From Acidobacteriota bacterium (GTDB lineage: Bacteria > Acidobacteriota > Terriglobia > UBA7540), in assembly GCA_021789565.1 (NCBI GenBank), contig JAJYJL010000175.1, forward strand, positions 1 through 9,964: DNA of 9,964 nt, in the 5' to 3' direction. Under the pieces are notes generated by a model. It worked only from the letters and a program-made list of their open reading frames with translations. It did no database searches and was not told where the DNA came from. Shown piece by piece: positions 6,501 through 9,964 of the stretch. The position numbers and the translations under genes were made by a program. Each line of letters opens with the position of its first letter. Position 1 is the stretch's first letter.

Positions 6501-8018
6501 GTGGTTGACTACAATTTGTTAACGACGATTGTAATAGCGGGAGTTGTGGTGTCGGCCGGGATCTCTCTTTGGGCCGGCTTCGGCCAGGTCGCCCAGATGA
6601 AGACTCTAGGGGATCTCATACCGATATGGCGTCCTGGCCGGGCAAGAGTGAGAACAGCGACTGAGTTTTCGTCTGCAACGGTCGCATCCAGCATAAGCTT
6701 GGCCACGGTTGTTATGGCATACTTTGAGCTTGCTGCATATTTGGGTGTTTGGCTACTATGGACCGTCATCACGACCGCCTTAGGCATGCTTGTCGTTCGG
6801 CTCGTCGCTCGGCGAATTTGGAGCAAGCTCGCGAGGTACGGTGATCGAATTCCAACACTTCACGAATTTTTGGGTTCCGAATTCGGATCGAGCGGATTGT
6901 CGCTTGTCGGCGCAACGGCGACCAGCCTCGGTTTTCTCGGGGCGTTTGCGGTCGAACTCACGGTAGGGAGCAGATTGTTTGCGGGGCTCGTGCCATCTGC
7001 CCCTGTGACCGTGGTCGTTGTAATATTCGCCTTGATTGGACTTGTGTATACCTCTGCGGGTGGGTTTCGTGCGGTGGTGATTACCGATCGGATCCAAATG
7101 ATTTCTATCTGGATTTTCCTGTCTTCGCTGTTTTTTTATTACGCCGTTTTTATCTTTCAGCACGGAGGGCTGGACACCGCCACACACCGGCTGCCAGCGG
7201 ACGCGCTTACGCTGTCAGACCGAGAAGGGTTGGTGTCTTTCTTGATAGGCATTTTTATCATAAACGTTCCGACATACATTGCTGACATGGGGATGTGGCA
7301 ACGTGTCACAAGTATTCAAAACCCAGCGGACAGCCTGCCTGGCCTAGTCAAAAGTGCGGGTGGAGCTTCGATTTCATGGGGGACATTGGCACTGTTGGCG
7401 ATTTTCGCACCGAGTGTCGCATCGTGGACTGGCACAAGTAATCCGCTGATACCAGTATTGAGGAGTCTAGTTAGTCCCGCCACGACACTCGGCCTCGGGG
7501 TGCTGTTCATTTGTATTGCCGGACTCTATGCCGCGATGATGTCGACCGCATCAACGCAACTGATCGCCGTCTCTCATGCCGTATACGAAGATATTATTTC
7601 CCGACATGCAGCTGCCGCTCCCCAAGAACGTGCGGAATCGAGCGCTGCGCTGTCGCGAGCCCGTGTGGTTCTAATCATCTCGGCGTCCCTTGCCGTCATT
7701 ATCGTCGAAGCTTTGTCACGTGCTGGGTTCAGCATCGCCGATCTTGTCTTTGCAATTTATGGTGCGCAGCTGGGGCTTTTTATGCCGGTATGCTTAGCGC
7801 TCTTCCTGAGTCGGGATCGCCTTCAGCTTCTTTCACGGTGGGCCATGCTTGCAATTGCAGGAGGGTTCATCGCTGGCTGGGGATCTGCTTTGTTCGGAAC
7901 ATTGAATCACAGGCCGAATTGGGTCTTCCTTGCCCCAGGTGTCAGCCTTGTGGTCTCTACTTTTTTCTTGGGGGCTGGCTGGTTGCTGACGAAACGAAAT
8001 GGAGATCAATCTGCATAA
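6501..8018 (+). CDS. Sodium/solute symporter (SSF) family permease, 505 aa
   Basis: An inner-membrane secondary transporter of the SSF family (PutP/SGLT-like, LeuT fold); the length of about 500 residues and 12-13 hydrophobic segments are as expected. Diagnostic stretches are YTSAGGFRAVVITDRIQM (183-200), which is the SSF signature region, MWQR (265-268), and GLYAAMMSTASTQL (341-354), whose S-T-A-S-T matches the Na2-site helix. The N-terminal FSSATVASSISLATVV (56-71) matches the first core helix. Coupling to sodium is therefore likely. The start is GTG 6501 with AGGAG seven bases upstream, lying across the CDPS stop codon. The near-contiguous position behind a CDPS suggests it moves the cyclodipeptide, a product derived from it, or a precursor amino acid. 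SSF proteins normally import, so uptake should be considered as well as export. Substrate unknown. Confidence 0.88.
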   Translation: MVDYNLLTTIVIAGVVVSAGISLWAGFGQVAQMKTLGDLIPIWRPGRARVRTATEFSSATVASSISLATVVMAYFELAAYLGVWLLWTVITTALGMLVVRLVARRIWSKLARYGDRIPTLHEFLGSEFGSSGLSLVGATATSLGFLGAFAVELTVGSRLFAGLVPSAPVTVVVVIFALIGLVYTSAGGFRAVVITDRIQMISIWIFLSSLFFYYAVFIFQHGGLDTATHRLPADALTLSDREGLVSFLIGIFIINVPTYIADMGMWQRVTSIQNPADSLPGLVKSAGGASISWGTLALLAIFAPSVASWTGTSNPLIPVLRSLVSPATTLGLGVLFICIAGLYAAMMSTASTQLIAVSHAVYEDIISRHAAAAPQERAESSAALSRARVVLIISASLAVIIVEALSRAGFSIADLVFAIYGAQLGLFMPVCLALFLSRDRLQLLSRWAMLAIAGGFIAGWGSALFGTLNHRPNWVFLAPGVSLVVSTFFLGAGWLLTKRNGDQSA

Positions 8019-8070
8019 TCTGGTCCGCTCAATTTCAGCCACGGTCGCGCCACATTACTCAGGCCTGCTG

Positions 8071-8093
8071 GGTCTTCGTCGCGGACGAAGACC
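8071..8093. repeat. Perfect 10-bp hairpin/palindrome
   Basis: GGTCTTCGTC (8071-8080) and GACGAAGACC (8084-8093) pair perfectly around a three-base centre, GCG. It lies 53 bases after the transporter stop. No T-run follows on either strand, so it is not a typical intrinsic terminator. It could be an RNA 3'-end stabiliser, a Rho-independent structure lacking a U-tract, or a protein-binding palindrome. Confidence 0.5.
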
Positions 8094-8127
8094 AGAAGAA
8101 CTGTGGCTTTCCTGTGACTCAGTCATC

Positions 8128-8158
8128 TGGACAAAAAGCGTGAGGAGAGTACTATAAA
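8128..8158 (+). promoter_or_regulatory. Possible weak promoter for the SET gene
   Basis: TGGACA (8128-8133; five of six matches to the -35 box) and TATAAA (8153-8158; five of six to the -10 box) are separated by 19 bases, longer than the ideal 17. If used, it would give a leader of about 145 bases containing the inverted repeats at 8198-8248. The spacing makes this uncertain. Confidence 0.25.
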
Positions 8159-8197
8159 AGGGCCGACTGGAACAGCGCTCGAAGTGCCGCGGGCGGG

Positions 8198-8248
8198 GGA
8201 GAACAACCTCGGGATTATACAGGTTCTCCTCCCAACTACGCGGGGAGG
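8198..8248 (+). promoter_or_regulatory. Overlapping inverted repeats in the SET leader
   Basis: Three pairings share bases and cannot all form: GGAGAAC (8198-8204) with GTTCTCC (8223-8229); AACCT (8205-8209) with AGGTT (8221-8225); and CCTCCC (8228-8233) with GGGAGG (8243-8248). The last GGGAGG is also the only Shine-Dalgarno-like sequence before an 11-codon open frame at 8252. Mutually exclusive helices of this kind are seen in attenuators and translation switches, but the helices are short and chance is possible. Confidence 0.25.
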
Positions 8249-8251
8249 GAC

Positions 8252-8287
8252 ATGCTCAAGAACGGCAGATTTAAATCTAACCCGTAA
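8252..8287 (+). CDS. Possible 11-residue leader peptide
   Basis: An ATG at 8252, preceded by GGGAGGG ending two bases before it, opens a frame of 11 codons (MLKNGRFKSNP) that stops at 8287, 23 bases before the SET start. It is rich in Lys/Arg and Asn but has no run of a single amino acid such as marks classical attenuators. The short spacing to the ribosome binding site and the tiny size make it speculative. It is reported because its Shine-Dalgarno sequence can be paired by the upstream CCTCCC. Confidence 0.2.
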   Translation: MLKNGRFKSNP

Positions 8288-8310
8288 GGGAAACTTTCAA
8301 ATTCAGGGAG

Positions 8311-8826
8311 ATGATTTTAGATGTGTTTGGTCACGTTGAGGTAAAAGAAACGCGGGAAAGAGGCAAGAGCCTTTTCGCGAGGCATGATTTCACGAAGGAC
8401 GACGTGGTTTTCATCGCGTATGGTCGTATATTGCCGTACGCCACCGATTATACCATCCCGATTGACCACAATCTTTACATTGAGCCTAGAGACCCTGGTG
8501 GGCTCGCACAATTCATCAATCATTCATGCGAGCCGAATGTTGGGGTTAAGAATCGGAGTGTTTTCGTGGCTATGCGTAACATATCCAGAGGCGAAGAGAT
8601 TTTAACGAGTTACGCCTTTTTGGGCTACCAATATGGAAAGGAAATGACAATCAATGGAAAGAAAACAATAATCGTTGACCGCAGTTGCCGATGCGGAGCA
8701 GAGACATGCATTGGCAAGCTCCAATGCTACAGGGAAATGCCGCCGGACTGGAGATTGAAATACCAGGCGTACATTTCAGACTACCTTCTTGATGATAAAA
8801 GGTACCCCTTTGTCGCCAGTCAGTAA
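8311..8826 (+). CDS. Stand-alone SET-domain methyltransferase with post-SET motif, 171 aa
   Basis: SET proteins transfer methyl groups from S-adenosylmethionine, usually to lysine side chains. The N-terminal RERGKSLFARHDFTKDDVV (15-33) matches the opening of a SET fold; FINHSCEPN (68-76) is the pseudoknot/cofactor motif; and RGEEILTSYAF (93-103) supplies the catalytic-tyrosine region (Tyr101). CRCGAETCIG (126-135) is a post-SET cysteine cluster, which with Cys73 normally binds zinc. At 171 residues it is close to a bare SET plus post-SET module, with no extra targeting domain. The start is ATG 8311; GGGAG directly abuts it, closer than usual, and an in-frame GTG at 8323 is possible. It is the last plus-strand gene after the CDPS and transporter. 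It might methylate a protein or, less conventionally, the cluster's product; the substrate is unknown. Confidence 0.9.
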   Translation: MILDVFGHVEVKETRERGKSLFARHDFTKDDVVFIAYGRILPYATDYTIPIDHNLYIEPRDPGGLAQFINHSCEPNVGVKNRSVFVAMRNISRGEEILTSYAFLGYQYGKEMTINGKKTIIVDRSCRCGAETCIGKLQCYREMPPDWRLKYQAYISDYLLDDKRYPFVASQ

Positions 8827-9008
8827 TTATGAGACCTAAATCATGCACGCCAATCTGAGATGTGCGAGCGAATGAAATCTTCGACAGAGAATTTCGGTCA
8901 AGGTTCTTTCAGAAGCGTGCCGGTATAAGCCCACCCAAGCGAAACGGAATAATCGTGCCAGCGGGCTGTTGATGGCTCACGGACTTGATGTCCGCGTGCA
9001 GTCACTCA

Positions 9009-9964
9009 TTACCCATCCCCCAGCACACCCGCGATTTGTACTTTATCGAGCCTGTCGTGCACATCCTTTGCCGGCGCCAGATACCGCATGGTCGTCTCCA
9101 AGGACTTGTGCCCCATCCAATGTTGCACGGTCCGCACATCAAAGCCGGCCCGGAGCATCCGTGTGGCGTAGGTCGAGCGAAACTTCCGCAGGTGAAAGCG
9201 CGCCGCATCAAGCTTGGCGCGCCGGGCGATCTCCTTACATTTATCGAGCATGTGTAATTCGCGATTGCCACGTGGCGAGGGAAACACGAAGGGGCTTACG
9301 CTCCGATGGGGGTGCGCCTTCAAAAGCTCGCTCAGGCGCTTGGGTACCGGGACCTCCCGTTCTTCCCACCGCTTGGGTGAAAAGCCCAGTTCGGGCTTGG
9401 CGGTCACCCGGACGGTGTTTAGGGTAAAATTGATATCATCCCAGGAGAGATACACAACTTCCTGTTCGCGAAAGCCGGTCAGGAGAAACGTCAGGAATAG
9501 CGCGTATTCCTCCTTGGTGCAGACCGCAAAGAAAAGTTCCAATTCCCGGTCCGAGTACTCTTCCGGGAGCGAGCGGATCGCCTCCGGCAGATCAACCCCA
9601 CGCGTAAGTCCGGCCCTTCCCTGCTTCTTGAGGAACTGCGCCACAATGATCATGTTGTGGATCACGCTATTGTTGTCGAGCCGGTAGTTCTGCTTGAGGT
9701 ACACCATGAAGTTGTTGAGATCGTCCGTCGTGATGCTCCGCGGTGTCGTGCGGTCCGAAAAATAATCGAGGAAACGATTGAGGACGGCTCGGTACTTGCG
9801 AAGCGTGTTGGGTTTCTTCAACCCTTCCACAACCTCCAGGTACCGCTTGAGGGCAACATGAAGGGGCGTGCGTTTTGCTTCTTCGTCGGCGGCTGCCTGG
9901 GCTTCGATGCCGAGCGCCCTGCCTTCCAGGATGTGCCTGCGGCGACGGGCCGCTTCAAGGGCTT
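9009..9964 (-). CDS. Tyrosine recombinase/integrase, 5'-truncated by the window
   Basis: A phage-integrase-family site-specific recombinase. The frame runs without a stop to the window edge, so the true start lies outside; 317 residues are visible. An N-terminal core-binding domain (NTLRKYRAVLNRFLDYF and following, about residues 52-110) precedes the catalytic domain. Catalytic positions in visible numbering: Arg165 (TGFREQEV), Lys189 (TAKP), Arg262 (LRKFRSTYAT), His285 (WMGH) and the nucleophile Tyr294 (TTMRY). The usual histidine of the HxxR motif appears to be Arg259 (R-K-F-R), an uncommon substitution. The internal GTG at 9830 is not the start, because upstream codons continue a plausible helix (ALKRYLEV). 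It converges on the SET gene, with 182 bases between them. It may mobilise an element that includes these genes, though no att site was seen. Confidence 0.93.
   Translation of the reverse strand, partial: ALEAARRRRHILEGRALGIEAQAAADEEAKRTPLHVALKRYLEVVEGLKKPNTLRKYRAVLNRFLDYFSDRTTPRSITTDDLNNFMVYLKQNYRLDNNSVIHNMIIVAQFLKKQGRAGLTRGVDLPEAIRSLPEEYSDRELELFFAVCTKEEYALFLTFLLTGFREQEVVYLSWDDINFTLNTVRVTAKPELGFSPKRWEEREVPVPKRLSELLKAHPHRSVSPFVFPSPRGNRELHMLDKCKEIARRAKLDAARFHLRKFRSTYATRMLRAGFDVRTVQHWMGHKSLETTMRYLAPAKDVHDRLDKVQIAGVLGDG

Larger units (their letters stand above)
8019..8310 (+). other. Structured intergenic region before the SET gene
   Basis: A 292-base gap with no convincing protein gene beyond a possible 11-codon leader (8252-8287). 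It contains a strong perfect hairpin (8071-8093), an 11-base odd palindrome TGACTCAGTCA (8115-8125), a weak promoter candidate (8128-8158) and overlapping inverted repeats (8198-8248). Its length contrasts with the tight spacing of the three genes before it, so the SET gene is probably expressed under separate or conditional control. Confidence 0.5.

Noticed and set aside
7511..8143. A 210-codon plus-strand open frame overlapping the transporter in another frame
   Set aside because: It covers the strongly recognisable SSF reading frame, has a Cys/Arg-rich composition unlike a real protein and has no ribosome binding site.
8978..8998. Small inverted repeat CGGAC-TTGAT-GTCCG between the SET and integrase genes, considered as a bidirectional terminator or att core
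   Set aside because: Only five pairs, no T-run on either strand, and no second copy found in the window.
1..9964. CRISPR arrays, tRNA or rRNA genes, and insertion sequence ends
   Set aside because: No regularly spaced repeats, cloverleaf-like segments, rRNA motifs or transposase frames were seen on either strand.

Overview
The window is bacterial: dense genes, Shine-Dalgarno sites, sigma70-type promoters, frequent GTG starts and moderately high G+C. The site-specific recombinase at the right edge resembles, from memory, integrases common in soil Acidobacteriota genomes. That phylum is a weak inference, because no rRNA or housekeeping gene is present. The gene content, with several orphan genes, an integrase and no housekeeping functions, looks like an accessory region or genomic island.

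Left half (about 150-4397, all on the minus strand, read right to left): a probable operon starting at a good promoter at 4423-4452. In order it encodes a 56-residue four-cysteine protein, a 45-residue protein, a large four-helix membrane protein with a long helical region (4-base overlap with the preceding gene), a 186-residue helical protein whose ribosome binding site lies in the last codons of the preceding gene, a glycine/alanine-rich integral membrane protein, a NYN-domain putative ribonuclease lacking one usual acidic residue, and a 67-residue zinc ribbon. The 56- and 45-residue genes are easily missed because of their size. I do not recognise the system.

Centre (4398-4544): a divergent control region. 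It holds two back-to-back sigma70 promoters and a perfect 14-base palindrome with a third half-site placed over the rightward promoter. This looks like an operator, probably for the adjacent XRE-like regulator.

Right half (4545-8826, plus strand): an XRE-like regulator with a large uncharacterised C-terminal part, a tRNA-dependent cyclodipeptide synthase (XYP type), a sodium/solute symporter-family permease and, after a structured 292-base gap, a stand-alone SET-domain protein methyltransferase with a post-SET cysteine motif. The first three genes overlap or are nearly contiguous and probably share the promoter at 4484-4512. The set reads as a compact natural-product cluster: regulation, cyclodipeptide formation from aminoacyl-tRNAs, transport, and possibly methylation. 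This combination is the best candidate for something undescribed here.

Right edge (9009-9964, minus strand): a tyrosine recombinase, cut by the window end, converging on the SET gene. It suggests mobility. I saw no attachment-site repeats, insertion sequences, CRISPR arrays, tRNAs or rRNAs.
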